This document shows, one piece after another, positions 32,590-43,870 of a stretch of DNA of 64,000 bases. Positions within the stretch are counted from its first letter, which is position 1. The number at the start of each line of letters is the position of its first letter. The position numbers were made by a program, and so were the translations under genes. A model generated the notes under the pieces. That model was given only the letters and a program-made list of their open reading frames with translations. It had not been told where the DNA came from and ran no database searches. The stretch comes from Gyromitra esculenta (Eukaryota > Ascomycota > Pezizomycetes > Pezizales > Discinaceae), in assembly GCA_038503075.1 (NCBI GenBank), contig JBCAML010000011.1:1736001-1800000 (forward strand). The letters run 5' to 3'.

Positions 32590-35455
32590 AAAGATGTTGA
32601 CATGCGAGCGGAAATATTCAGGCGTTGACAGAGATATTTCCAGAATTTCGCAGTAAACTGTGTCCCCCTATCAGAAGTGATATGAGACGGTAGTCCATGG
32701 AGTTTCCAAACGTTCTGGAGGTAAAGTTCTGCCGTTTGTTCAGCATTAACGGTAGTATTGCAGGGGATTAAGTGTCGCATTTTTGACAATCTGTCCACTA
32801 TAACCATTATTGCATCAAAACCATTGGATTCAGGGAGACCGGTAACAAAATCCATTGATAGCTCTTCCCAGGGGCGGTTGGGAATTGGGAGGGGCTTAAG
32901 AACGCCGTGGGTGCCGAGGGTATTGGGCTTTGCTCGTCGACAGGTATGGCAATTTCGGGTGTATCGTCCAATGTACTCTCTCATTTTAGGCCAGTAAAAG
33001 TGCCTAGAGATTAGTTCAAAGGATTTTTCACGTCCTGGGTGGCCAGCAGAGGGGGCGTCATGGTATCTTTGCAAAATAAGGACGCGGAGAGGGTCATGAT
33101 CGGGGATATAAAGCTTTTGTCGATAGAATAGATGGCCATTTTTCTCGGTACAATCGCCTAGTGTAATTTCCTTAGATTGTTGTTCGCCGTTCTTAAGTGC
33201 TAGCAAGACTTTTTGTGGGAACGGGTCAGCATCATATCCTTGGTTTATCAAGATCTCAAGAGGGGCATCCAATTCAGCGGGTTCGTTTGCTAAAGAACCC
33301 GAAAACAAACTCAGCTTAGGGTCCAAATTTCTTTCCTTCAGGACTACTTGGTGCTGGTGTTGTAGTCTTTCATCCCCTTCTTCAGGGAGATCTCCTGATC
33401 TCCGAGTCAGAGCGTCCGGCTTTCCTCCTTGTACTCCCGGTCGGTATGTAATGACAAAGTCAAAACGTGAGAGGTATTCTGCCCATCTAACTTGTCTCCG
33501 GTTGAGTTGCTTAGTAGTCATGAAATACTCTAAGTTTTTATGGTCGGTAATGACAGATATGGGTAGCTCGGATCCTTCAAGTTCGGGTCTCCATTCCTCA
33601 AAACAACGGATAATGGCTAGCAGTTCTTTGTCGTAGATCTCATAGTTACATTCAGCAGGTGAGTGTTTCTTAGAGAAGAATGCCACAGGGTGCAGTATGC
33701 CTTGATCGTCGAGCTGAGAGAGGACACCACCGGAGACGAAGTCGGAAGCATCGGATTCAACGAAGATCTTTTTTCTGGGATCGAAGTGGATGAGTACGGG
33801 GGCTTTAGTGAAGGCGTCCTTAAGAGCTTCGAAAGCGAGTTCGGCTTCAACGGTCCATTCGAAAACTGTGCCTTTTTTTGTAAAGGCGGTGAGAGGGGCA
33901 GCAAGTCGAGAAAATCCCAAGATAAATCTGCGATAAAAATTCACGAATCCAAGAAAAGCTTGTACGTCCTTAATTGACTTCGGGCGGTTCCAGTCTCTGA
34001 CAGCCTTGAGTTTATCTTCATCCATCTTAATACCTTCAGGGGTAAGGATTAGGCTGAGATATTTGATGGACTGTACATGAAATTCACACTTCTCTGGTTT
34101 GAGAAGGATGTTGTTGGCTTTGAGGGCATTTAGGACCTGTTTGACATGTATTTTATGCTCAGCAAGGGTGTCGCTATATATGAGGATGTCGTCGAGGTAG
34201 GCCGTGCAGAAAAGATCAAGGTATTCCCGGAGTGAGTCGTTCACAAATCGTTGGAATGTGCCGGGAGCGTTGGTAAGGCCGAATGGCATTACCATGTATT
34301 CATATAAGCCATATCGGGTTCGAAAGGCTGTTTTCCATTCCTCTCCCTCAGCGATGCGAATTTGGTGAAAACCATCTCGGAGGTCAAGTTTAGAGTACCA
34401 CTGGGCTTTTGCGAGGCGATCTAGGGTTTCTTTGATCAAGGGGGATGTATATCGGTCCTTGACCGTGAGAGCGTTAAGGCCGCGGTAATCGACACAAAGA
34501 CGGAGAGACCCATCAGGTTTGGCGGCGAAGAGGACTGGGGAACCGGCGGAAGATGAACTGGCACGGATAAACCCTTTTTCTAGGTTGTCTTCGATATACT
34601 TCTTGAGAACTAGAAGTTCATCTCGTGACATACCATAGAGTGGTCCAAACGGTGGCTCCTTGCCTTCTTGCAGGGTGATCTTATGGTCATAGGGTCGTCG
34701 GGGGGGGAGTCCTTGAGCTTTAGCCTTGTCGAACATATCCAGGTATTCATGATATTCGGCGGGTATTCGTTGTCTCCACTCCTCTTTGGTAGTCTTGCCA
34801 TCGAGGACTCTATTAATTTCGTAGAGAGACATGGAATACACTTGGATACCCTTCTTTCTGGCGAGCATGCGGAAGCTAGCTGCGCCAATAAAGGCGGCGT
34901 TTAGTTTTGCTGGAGGGGGAATGGCGGTGGCTGAGACGACGGGTTGCTTGGGGGCACAGTGGGTGGTGCAGAATTCAGAATTGAATTCAATGCTTTTGTT
35001 CGCAAATTGTAGATGAACGTCATGGAGGTTCATCCAAGGGATACCGATCTTGGGGGTAATGGCCTAGCTTGGTGACGAAGAAGGGGGCTTTCTCAGTATG
35101 CTGTTGGATGGAAAGCCCTAGGTGGCAAAGATTTGTAATATCTCCCGAGGCAATTGTTCGGCCGTCAATGACTTCCAATTGGCGAGGGGTTTTTAGGGGA
35201 GATAAGGGAAGGGAATGGTGACGCACAAAGTTTTCATCAATGAAAGCGAACCCTGAGGCTCCAGTGTCAAGAAGTGCGTGTGTTTTTATGATTTTATTTT
35301 GGTGGGAAAGGCTACATGAAACTACAAAATGTTCCCCATCCAAATTATCCTCCACACACACATCCGACACTGAAAACCCAGAAATAGAGAACGCTGACAA
35401 AGAAGAAAAATGAACCAGAGCAGGGTCACAGGGCGACTCTGGTTGAACTAGTTTA
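32590..35455 (-). pseudogene. pol: E4 Pol N-terminal part (PR-RT-RNaseH-first half of integrase)
   Basis: Long clean frame of about 815 codons from the linker after the protease through RT (YLDD), RNase H and the integrase zinc finger to SDRGTQF and ARMSTS, where E5 interrupts. The protease (LLDTGASG) is in a separate frame segment, 35020-35400, because of a small deletion near 35040-35050 (ATACCGATCTTGGGGG versus ATACCGAGCACTAGGGGG in E3, seen on the plus strand). Apart from that deletion and E5, the gene is undamaged. Confidence 0.87.
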
Positions 35456-36660
35456 AAGACTCGACTGAGTCTGCTGCATCGAAGGCAGGAAAACGAGGTG
35501 GCAAAGGTGGCGGAAAAACGGAGGGAGCTGGAGGTGCGGCGGCGGCATTAGTGACGGCTCCTCTCATGGCGCAAGGGCAATTTGAGAAGATATGACCTTC
35601 TCGGCGCAGAACAGACAACGATTATTGGTTTGTCTCCAGGATTTCTCCTCTGGAGATAGTTTTCTTCTCCCGTTTATTTGAACATACCGTTGTTCGGGGG
35701 CGGGCGAGAGGTAGAGGTTCGGCCAAGAGAGATCGTGGGGACGAGTCACGAGGCGAAGGATGAGGAAGCGGGAGTATAGGCGGGGGGTGGTGGCTGGGGC
35801 GGTAAATTGTCCCATGGTGTTGCGGGCGGCGTTTTTTTTCTCTTCCCGTCTTGCTCGGATGCGATTGTCCAAGCGGAGGAGGAAGGCACAAAGGGAGGTA
35901 AAGGTGGTGGGGAAGTCGGCGACGGTTACTACGGCCTCTTTTAACTCGTCCGACATGCCGAACTCTAGAGCATCGTTCTTGGCTGACTCGTCAAAGTTGA
36001 GGCGTCCCATGATCCGTTGAAAGTCGGCAAGGTAGGCGGAGAAATCTCGCTTCCCTTGTCGGAGTTGGTGTAGCTCACGGCGGGCAGTGCCGAGAGGGTC
36101 GGGGTCGCCGAAAGCTGTTTCCAACGCGGTGATCAAATCGGCGGCTGAATTCCATGTGGTAGTTCCGTCAGGAAGGACGGAGTGGCGAACTTGTTCGAGG
36201 GCGGCTCCCTCGAGACGGCTAATAGCATACAATATCATATTGTTGCTGTTGGAGAAGCGGTCGGCGTTAACCGAGAGTTTTGACCTGAGTTGTAGAACAA
36301 ACCCAGGGAGTTTATCGCGAGACCCATTGAACTTATCCGGGTCAGGCATCTTATCCGAGCGACCTCCTTGAGTGTGAGCAGGAGGGGGTGGTGGCGATGG
36401 TGCAGGTGGTGGGGGGGCGGTGTTTTGGAGGCGGGCGATTTCCGGCTTCGGCGGCTTGCAACAGGATTGGCGGGTATTGAGCACAGCCGTCATATTGTTT
36501 CTCTCTTGCGTGACTTCGAGTTGTAAGTCGGCGTAAGTGAGGTTTTCGATCCGTTGTTGGTAGTGGGATCGAACTTCCTCGTAAGCGGAGCGAGATCGGC
36601 GTTGGCGGCGGCTTGGAAGTTCTCAAAAGTTGGGAAAGTCAGGGGCGGGGGCGGGGTTCT
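35448..36660 (-). pseudogene. gag: E4 Gag, frameshifted at both ends
   Basis: The central Gag core (PDKFNGSRDKLPGFV...AYLADFQRIMGRLNFDE, about 35900-36490) is open; the N-terminal 60 codons and the region after the core, including the zinc knuckle, are shifted by one-base deletions. The usual start ATG is not recognisable. Stop at 35448-35450, slippery heptamer at 35451-35457, stem conserved. Confidence 0.84.
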
Positions 36661-36730
36661 CGTAGCGACGTTAGTGGTTTTGTAGCGGCACGAAAAGGCG
36701 GGGTAGAGGGTGTGGATGAGAGCAACGTAA

Positions 36731-37131
36731 TCTCAAGGGCGAGGTTTTGTCTTCAAGCTTTCTCAGGTATCCCCCGAGATGAGCAGTCTTCTTGAAGAGA
36801 AAACTTAGCGACGAGTATTTACGGAGTTCGCATTTACGGGTGGTCAAGTATAGAAGACTTGAGGACGGCGACAGCGAAAGGTTATGAGATATAACCGAGG
36901 TTTGTATTGTGAAATACAGGAGTGTACGATAGAGAAGACGTTCTTAAGGAAAGAAAAGGAAAAGTACAATAAGAGGAAATCCCTTCGACATATACTCATA
37001 ATCCACCTCTTTGATGACAAACGTATGACTCATTGTAAAGAAAACCAAGGAAAACATATAGAACGATCGACAAAGCAACACAACAAAACACCTATACCGC
37101 TAACCGAACAACACGACAACCATCCATGAAA
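36731..37131 (-). repeat. E4 5' LTR (401 bp)
   Basis: Complement begins TTTCATGG at 37131 and ends TTGAGA at 36731, followed by the PBS block. Its U5 hairpin segment has several one-base losses relative to the E4 3' LTR. TSD CGATG directly outside (37132-37136). Confidence 0.86.
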
Positions 37132-37136
37132 CGATG

Positions 37137-37398
37137 TTTCACAGCGACAGCAAGGGTTCTGAGATAGAACCGAGATAGTATTAAGATAATACAGGTAGAA
37201 GTGAACGAGAACGTTGCTTAAGGAAAGAAGAAGAAAAGAACCAAGAACGATCAAAATCCACCGCTTAAATACCCCGCTTTCCTTAACAAAACTTATAACC
37301 GAAAGATAACCGAACAACAAAGAGATTGTACAACCATCCAAATCACAATACGACCAACAACCCAACCACGACTTATTATCCGAGATTAATCCATGAAA
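37137..37398 (-). repeat. Solo LTR-B, part containing the LTR 5' end
   Basis: Complement starts TTTCATGGATTAATC at 37398. The sequence differs from the other LTRs in U3 but keeps the TTAAGCAACGTTCTC start region and hairpins GTATT/AATAC and GGTTCT/AGAACC, compensatory to GGTTAT/ATAACC elsewhere. Joined with 25464-25607 it would make a LTR of about 406 bp. Confidence 0.83.
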
Positions 37399-37403
37399 GT
37401 CTT

Positions 37404-38437
37404 CTCCTCGGGCGATAGCTTTCTTCTTCCGTTAATCTGAAAGTAGCGTTGTTCAGGGGCAGGGCGAGATGTGGAGGTATGGCCAAAGGAGAGATCCATG
37501 GGGGCAAGTCCCCCAGGGGCGAAGGAGGAAAAAGCGGGGGTAAAGGTGGCGGGGGCGGCGGCAGGGGAGTGAATTTTCCCATGGTGTTACGGGCAGCGTT
37601 TTTCTTCTCCTCTCTTCTTGCTCGGATACGGTTATCTAGGCGGAGGAGGAAGGCGCAGAGGGAAGTGAAGGTAGTGGGGAAGTCGGCGATGGTCACTACC
37701 GCTTCTTTCAGCTCATCCGACATGCCATACTCCAGAGCATCGTTCTTGGCAGACTCATCATAGTTGAGGCGCCCCATGATGCGTTGAAAGTCGGCAAGGT
37801 AAGTGGAGAAGTCCCTCTTTCCTTGTCGGAGTTGATGTAGCTCACGACGGGCGGTGCCGAGGGGGTCGGGGTCGCCGAAAGCTGTTTCCAGGGCGGTGAT
37901 CAGATCGGCGGCGGAATTCCAGGTAGTGGTCCCATCAGGGAGAACTGAGTGTCGGATTTGTTCAAGGGCGGCTCCCTCGAGGCGGCTGATAGCATACAAT
38001 ATCATGTTATTGTTGCTAGAGAATCGATCGGCGTTAACCGAGAGTTTGGAGCGCAGTTGTAGGACGAAACCAGGAAGCTTATTGCGAGACCCATTGAACT
38101 TATCTGGGTCGGGCATTTTGTCCGAGCGGCCTCCTTGAGGGGGGGCCGGTGGTGGTGGAGGGGACGGCGCAGGAGGTGGGGGGGCGATGTTGTGGAGGCG
38201 GATGACTTCTGTCTCTGCGGCTTGTAGTTGAGACTGGCAAGTGTTGAACCTTGCCGTCATGTTGTTTTTTTCCTGTACAGCTTCTTCTAGCTGTAGGTCT
38301 GCGTAAGTGAGGTTATCGACCCGTTGTTGGTAATGGGATCGAATCTCCTCATAGGCAGAGGCGAGATCGGCGTTGGCGGCAGCTTGGAAGTTCTCGAAGG
38401 TCAGGAAAGTCCAAGGGGCGGGGGTGGAGGTGCTCAT
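37404..38437 (-). pseudogene. gag: E3 Gag, N-terminal part
   Basis: ATG 38437 (MSTSTPAPWTF), open for about 330 codons: coiled coil, Pro-rich linker and Gag core, ending at the LTR-B insertion just before the zinc knuckle (...EEKT). The knuckle half is at 25251-25463. Together they would form a nearly undamaged gag apart from a frame change in the Pro-rich part near 37500. Confidence 0.88.
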
Positions 38438-38498
38438 GGCGGTATCGGTAGCAGTGTGAGAAGGTAAGATAGAGGGTGTGGATGAGGAAGCAACGTAA

Positions 38499-38908
38499 TC
38501 TCAAGGGGCGAGGTCTATCTTCAAGCTCTCAGGTATCCCCCGAGATGAGCAGTGCTACTTGAAGGGAAAACTACGCGACGAGAGTATTCGCGCTATTCCA
38601 CAGGCTCTACAGGGTGTTCAAGTATAGAGGACTTGAGAACGGCGACAGTGCAAGGTTATGAGGTATAACCGAGGGTTGTATTGTAAAATACAAGAGTGTG
38701 CAATAGAAGACGTTGCTTAAAGAAAGAAGAAGGAAAAGTACAACAAGAGGGGAAATCCCTTCGCTTATATACCACATTCCAACTCGTTCGATGACAAAGA
38801 CTTGACTCATTCCAACGAAAACCTGAAGAAACACAAAGAACAACAACATAACACCATACCCTTGTAACCCTATACCTAACGAACCAACGAAAACAGTTAT
38901 CCATGAAA
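38499..38908 (-). repeat. E3 5' LTR (410 bp), right border of the nest
   Basis: Complement begins TTTCATGGATAACTG at 38908 and ends TTGAGA at 38499; PBS block directly follows. The plus-strand flank ATTTTATTC belongs to the DNA-transposon transposase. Confidence 0.87.
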
Positions 38909-40514
38909 ATTTTATTCTACGATTTTGGGTTAAATGATAAGGAAATTATGCGGTTTTTGGCCCGTGAAGGGCACAATGTTTCAAAAAACACGTATGTTAC
39001 TATTATTGTATCTTTTATAATATCTAATTCTGGTACTAAGCAAAAAGACTAACCTCATATAGGATGATTCGGCTACGCCTTGCTTTAGGGATGCGACGCC
39101 GAACTGCACGAGAGAATTTTGCATTGCATAATGCACTAATGCGAACTGCAATTGAAGAACAGTTGGCATCCGGCCAGACGACTCTTTATGGACGGCGTTT
39201 AACTTACCAACGGCTTCACCAATGTGGGATACCCGTAGCACGCGATCGAATGTTTGAGATTCTACGTACACTGGATCCTGTTGGGATCATAGAGCGACCA
39301 TTTGCTTTGCAAAAATCACCACGTGGTTTATTTTCAGTACCAGGTGTAAATTTTGTTTTGTCTGTAGATGGTCACCACAAATTAAGTGACTTTGGAATTG
39401 AGATATATGGGGGAATTGACACTTATTCACGGTATGTTTTTATTTATATTTATATTTTTACCTAACTAATTTGGTTAGATATATTCCATGGATTTATGTT
39501 GGTATTTCCTGCAGGACAGGTATAGCTGTATTACGTCAATACCTGGATGTAATCTACTCAACAAATACTTTACCAAAGTCTATTAGATCTGATCGGGGAT
39601 CAGAAACTACAATGATGGCAAATGCTCATTGGCAGTTACACCGTGCCTTAAAACCTGATATCAGATTTGATGAAGTCTACTGGTATGGCACATCAACATT
39701 AAATCAACGCATTGAGTCTTGGTGGCGTCAGTTAAGTAAAAGTCAAACTATTGCGTGGAAGGTAATGCTTTTTTATGTTGTGGAAACACTCTACTACCAC
39801 AGGTTCTAATTTGTTGAAGAGATTTTTTGATAGTTTACGAGATATCGGGCAATATACTGGCAGTTTTGCTGATCAAATTGCATTACTATATGTTTATTTA
39901 CCTATTGTACGGCAAGAGGTATACCAGTATGTGGATTTGTGGAATTCTCATACTATTCGTTACCAGCGAAATCGACCTGAGCTTCCAACAGGCAAGCCAG
40001 TTGTTCTTTACTTTACCCCACCCAACGGAATACCAGATTTTGGTGTTACACCTAACCACCACCTACTTGAACGATTAAAATTGGATGTAGCAGACTATGG
40101 TAAATCATTCCTTACCTCATCTTTCTCTTTTTATACTAGCAAACTAATTTATTTGTATTATAAATAGAACCAGAAGAATATCTACCTTCTATTACCCTTA
40201 GTTGGTGCAAGCGAGAACTTGAAAAAATAAATATATTCGGAGAAATAGTTTTTGACATGACAACGGACAATGTACCAACTCATCGTGTTGCATATCTTTA
40301 CCTCCGTCAAGTAGCCTCTTATTATTTAGAAAAAGGAGAGTATCTCCCATTATGCGAAAAACCACTTGATACATATAACTGGAGACCTGCAAATACTGAG
40401 CCGGTAAAAGAATTGGATCTTGAAATTGATGAGATATTGGGAGAAAATGAACCAGACTACGTGCATTTTTTGGATCAGATTGCGGATGGAGGAGATGAAA
40501 CAGATGATGAGTAG
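38909..40514 (+). CDS. DDE integrase-core transposase, 5'-truncated by the LTR nest
   Basis: Exons 38909-38991, 39063-39431, 39479-39761, 39820-40099, 40168-40514, all in phase, stop 40512-40514. The N-terminal helix-turn-helix-like part (LNDKEIMRFLAREGHNVSKN, then RLRLALGMRRR) precedes an integrase core: Asp in SVDGHHKLSDFGIE, Asp in IRSDRGSET and Glu in LNQRIESWWRQ, the D-D-E triad. It resembles the eukaryotic stand-alone 'integrase core domain' proteins (IS3-like/rve fold), not the gypsy integrases in this nest. The C-terminal 115 codons end in an acidic tail (DGGDETDDE). No stop or frameshift is visible in this part; the missing 5' end (11975 onward) is separated by 26 kb of retroelements. 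Confidence 0.8.
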
Positions 40515-40636
40515 GAAAATCCGAGTCATTAGTTGATAGCAAGTAGACTAAGGTCTTCAGTTTCAGTTTCAGATATTTTTTTCTTTAATTTTCCTTTCTA
40601 CTTATGAGTTTTTATTTCTTAATTTTCAAATTTATC

Positions 40637-40667
40637 GATATGTCGGTTTGGCTACTACAGGCCTCCG
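40637..40667 (-). repeat. Right terminal inverted repeat of the DNA transposon
   Basis: Complement reads CGGAGGCCTGTAGTAGCCAA...ACATATC; followed by TA (40668-40669). Confidence 0.8.
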
Positions 40668-40904
40668 TATGGTGTGGCGGACATTTTTGCTAGTTTACAG
40701 TTTGAAGATTTAAGATCTGGAGCCGATGTCGGTTTTGGCTCTTATGGGCCAGCAAGACAACACCCAATAATACTGTTTGGCATATATCTCGCCAAGATAT
40801 TCACGAATACGACTCTAAAGAAGCAATTCAAGTGGCAGCGAAGGGGCTAGTACCAACTAGCAAGGAGTTTCTGAGCGAGGCTGACTCTATAGTTCGCGGT
40901 AAAG

Positions 40905-41310
40905 CATCAGGTAAAGCATCAGGTAATGTGTAGTTAGGGAAAAAGGATGCCTTTCCATTACACATTAACTTGATGCCTTTCCCATAAAAATTCAAGCTAG
41001 AGTTCCATTTATAAACTTCAATAAAAATAACCTAGTCGAGAATTGAACCTGGTAGGGCTACCCCACATGTGGGAACCCTTCACTCTTACACTATCGATTT
41101 CTATTCGTTTTTATAAAGTGGGTACTCATAACAAACTATGTTGAGAAGGGCATCAGGAAAGGCGTCAGGATAATATGTATTTGGGAAAGGCATCAGGGAA
41201 AGGCATCAAAGTAATATGCATGTGGGAAAAGTATTGGGAAAAGCATCAGGTTAATGTGTATTTCGGGGTTTGTGTGGCTAATGTGTTTTGGAAAAGCGTT
41301 AGGTTAAGGC
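40905..41310. repeat. Degenerate GGCATCAGG repeat units in inverted arrangement
   Basis: Units resembling GGGAAAGGCATCAGGTTAA followed by TGTGTATT occur about eight times: forward at 40905-40930 and 41140-41310, reverse at 40946-40985. The reverse and forward groups face each other across the tRNA-like stretch. Confidence 0.6.
41029..41100 (-). other. tRNA-like / SINE-head-like sequence
   Basis: On the minus strand TAGTGTAAGAG (41083-41093) fits the pol III A-box TRGYNNARNNG exactly, and GGTTCAATTCT (41039-41049) fits the B-box in 10 of 11 positions, with 33 nt between them as in a tRNA gene. The acceptor arms do not pair well, and the anticodon arm is replaced by the palindrome CCCACATGTGGG, so this is a tRNA-derived or pseudo sequence rather than a working tRNA gene. 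Confidence 0.35.
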
Positions 41311-42497
41311 ATCAGTAAAAGCATCCATGGATGCTCTACCATCGCCCCTACCCTAGTAGAGCATCAATTTGTGCACTTGCCATTTATTTTTATGTGGGTA
41401 ATGTGTCGATTGATGTATTACCACACTCTGTAGAGCGATTCACCAAACTAGAGTAATCGAAGTTGGCTCATCAATGTCTCCTCTCCCTCCGGAGACCCAC
41501 TTCAAGCGAAAGATTGAGCTTTTCGGAGGCTCCTAGTGAGAGATCTATATGCAGGAGAGTTGAAGGCGTGGATATATTTCCCAGCGCAATGTTATATTGC
41601 TGCACTGGGAGGATTTGGAAGGTGGAGGTTTGGGTGTGAGCCGTTCTAGCGAATACTCACACCTGTGACTAGATGTACTCCGCCTGCATTGAAACAAGGT
41701 CAACCTCGGTACGCATAGTCTTGTCGTTAGATCTAACTTGTTAATCGAAAGCACGTCTATGTTTCGTGCTGGCTGGGGGAATACGCTGGGGTTCTGGCCG
41801 CTGGCTTGAATTTGGGGCTTAGGACAGTCAATACTACAGCCTTTAACACGGATAAGCAGGCCCATTTCTGCAACTATAAATTGAATATTAGATCTTTCGC
41901 GTGGCTCCGGTCCCTGTGTTAAAGATTTCCATCTTTTCGTTGATCGCTTTTGCTGTACCCACCGCGTTCGCAGTTGTACCTTCCCCGCAATTCAACGGCT
42001 GAAACAGCGATGGCTTTATCTGACAGGGGACGCACGGCCCTTACCGTAGATATCTAACCAAAACCGGGACGGAGGTACATTTACCCCAGCGATTGTTCGT
42101 ACTGAGTACGATTATCCTGCAAGGGTATTGATATTCGGGGTTGTGCTAAGAGTGAAATGAGTGGTTTAAGGAACATCAATGTTTAGTTTTTGGTGTGATT
42201 TCTAGTCTAACGGCCTAGCTTGAACGTGTTACTTGGAATTGCAGTTGGGGATTGAGGATATGGATAACTGGGGATAACCGTTTTCTTAAGCTGATGGTAG
42301 CTATAGGTGCAGTGCTTAGACTGGTACGAGTACGAGGTACTCTGCACTGATAAGCCCCAAGCACTCGGCAGCCTTAACCGCCTTACGAATACGAAGACAG
42401 TTATAACCAGTGCAGGCCTCCTTCAAGTATCAGGATAGTTCCTGTCCCTTCTCACCGCAGAACAGCATTGCCAACAGCATCAAGATACTCTGGAACA

Positions 42498-43870
42498 ATG
42501 TCCCTCCCAGCACCAACACCAACCCCATTCAAGGTCTCCATCCCAGAGGACATTCTCACCTTCATCAATGAGCGAGTCCGCACCGCACGCTTACCCACCC
42601 CAATCCAGCATGCCGAGGGCGGGGGCTGGACCCATGGTCTGCCAATTGACACCCTTTCCTCACTCCAGAGCTACTGGAAGACAGACTACAACTGGCGTTC
42701 AGTCGAAGCCCATATAAACAGCACCCTCAATCAATTCACTCTCCCCATCTCCTCCGACGGCGAAGACCTAACCATCCACTTCGTCCACCACCGCTCCCCG
42801 CGCGAAGACGCCGTTCCACTCCTCTTCCTCCACGGCTGGCCCGGCTCCTTCCTCGAAGTCGAAAAGATCCTCCCCCTCCTCACCTCCCCAGCCTCACCGA
42901 AACAACAAGCATTCCATGTCGTCGCACCCTCTCTCCCCGGCTTCGGCTTCTCCTCCGCCCCAAAGCACGCATCGTTCACGCCAAAGAAAATCGCCACGGT
43001 CATGAACAAGCTCATGCAGGCGCTCAGCTACCCAACCTACATCGCGCAAGGTGGCGACTGGGGCTCCTTCATATGCCGACTGATGGCGCTCAACTACCCC
43101 AGCTCCTGCATCGGGGTCCACGTCAACTTCATCATCGCGATCCCGCCCTCGCCGCTATGGAACCCGCTTGAGATCGCGTGGCTGCTGTTGCGCTGGTTCA
43201 GCGAGTCGGAGAAGCAGCGGCTGAAGAGGACGCAGTGGTGGATGAAGGAGGAATCCGGATACTCGCGCATCATGGGGACCAAACCCATGACTGTGTCGTA
43301 CGCGCTTGTGGATTCGCCGGTGGGGACGTTGGCGTGGATCAGAGAGAAACTGGAGTCACTGGTGGACGGGTATAAGTGGTCTGATGAAGAATGTATTACG
43401 TGGGCTATGGTATGTATATATATATTATTCCCCCCTTACACAACCGGGGAGGTGGACGATGGTGTGCTGATGCATAGCGTAGATGTATATCGTGCCGGGA
43501 AATTGTGCGCCGGCGAATCTGTATAAAGACGGTATAGACACTCTAGTGACAGATTTGCTGGATCATATCATTGGGCCTGAAGTATATTTCGGCGCCTCGT
43601 GTTTTTCGAAAGGTATACCGCCCCCCGGGCAGCCGTGTGTGGTGGTTTTGTCTTTGGCTAACGTTGCATATAGATGTTGGGTATGTCCCGCTCTGGTGGG
43701 CGAGATGTAGGGTTGCGAAAAACATCGTTTTCTGGGAGGAGCATGACAAGGGGGGCCACTTTGCGTCCGTAGAGTGTCCGGAAGTATTGGTTGATGACAT
43801 CAGGAAGTTTGTAGAAAAGATCCAGGGTGAGAGCTGGGCAAGACTAGTTAAATCAGGGAGGGAAGCCTAA
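42498..43870 (+). CDS. Microsomal-type epoxide hydrolase (EHN + alpha/beta hydrolase)
   Basis: Three exons (42498-43409, 43483-43612, 43674-43870; introns 73 and 61 nt) give 412 residues, the usual fungal length. ATG 42498 (acaATGtcc); upstream codons of the open frame start at TTG. The N-terminal EHN domain (PFKVSIPEDILTFINERVRTARLP, in part; WRSVEAHIN) is followed by the alpha/beta-hydrolase fold: oxyanion loop HGWPGSF, nucleophile Asp187 in GGDWGSF, catalytic His376 in GGHFASVE. It hydrolyses epoxides to diols; the substrate could be a xenobiotic or an intermediate of secondary metabolism. No secretion signal is seen. Intact. Confidence 0.93.

Larger units (their letters stand above)
25608..37131 (-). 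mobile_element. Chromovirus copy E4, containing E5
   Basis: Complete minus-strand element inserted in LTR-B with a perfect 5-bp TSD CGATG (25603-25607 and 37132-37136). 3' LTR 25608-26016, pol 26029-26846 and 32590-35455, gag 35448-36660, 5' LTR 36731-37131. E5 interrupts pol in the integrase between the SDRGTQF and HPETDGQ motifs. Confidence 0.88.
11800..40667 (+). mobile_element. DNA transposon with integrase-core transposase, split by an LTR-retrotransposon nest
   Basis: The ends form 31-bp inverted repeats (11800-11830 and 40637-40667; 28 of 31 match) starting CGGAGGCCTGTAG, flanked by TA on both sides. Without the nest the element would be about 2.45 kb (11800-12490 plus 38909-40667). 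It encodes a protein in two pieces: an N-terminal fragment before the nest and the integrase-core (DDE) part after it. The break does not show a simple target duplication: the outermost LTRs both begin outward (CTAGC|TTTCATGG at left; CATGAAA|ATTTT at right), so bases may have been lost or rearranged at the junction. Inversion-type recombination between opposed LTRs is a plausible cause. Confidence 0.75.
40668..42497. other. Gene-free region with degenerate repeats
   Basis: No convincing reading frame. It contains the GCATCAGG-type repeats (40905-41310), a tRNA-like stretch (41029-41100, minus) and a perfect 16-bp palindrome AGCATCCATGGATGCT (41320-41335). 41340-42497 shows nothing recognisable apart from the epoxide-hydrolase promoter side. 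Confidence 0.55.

Noticed and set aside
12491..38908. Repeat-induced point mutation (RIP) as the cause of retroelement decay
   Set aside because: The stops seen are TGG to TGA, TGG to TAG and CGA to TGA; only the second fits the CpA preference. Most damage is single-base deletion. No RIP index could be computed.
41029..41100. Functional tRNA gene
   Set aside because: A and B boxes are good, but the acceptor stem does not pair and there is no normal anticodon arm.
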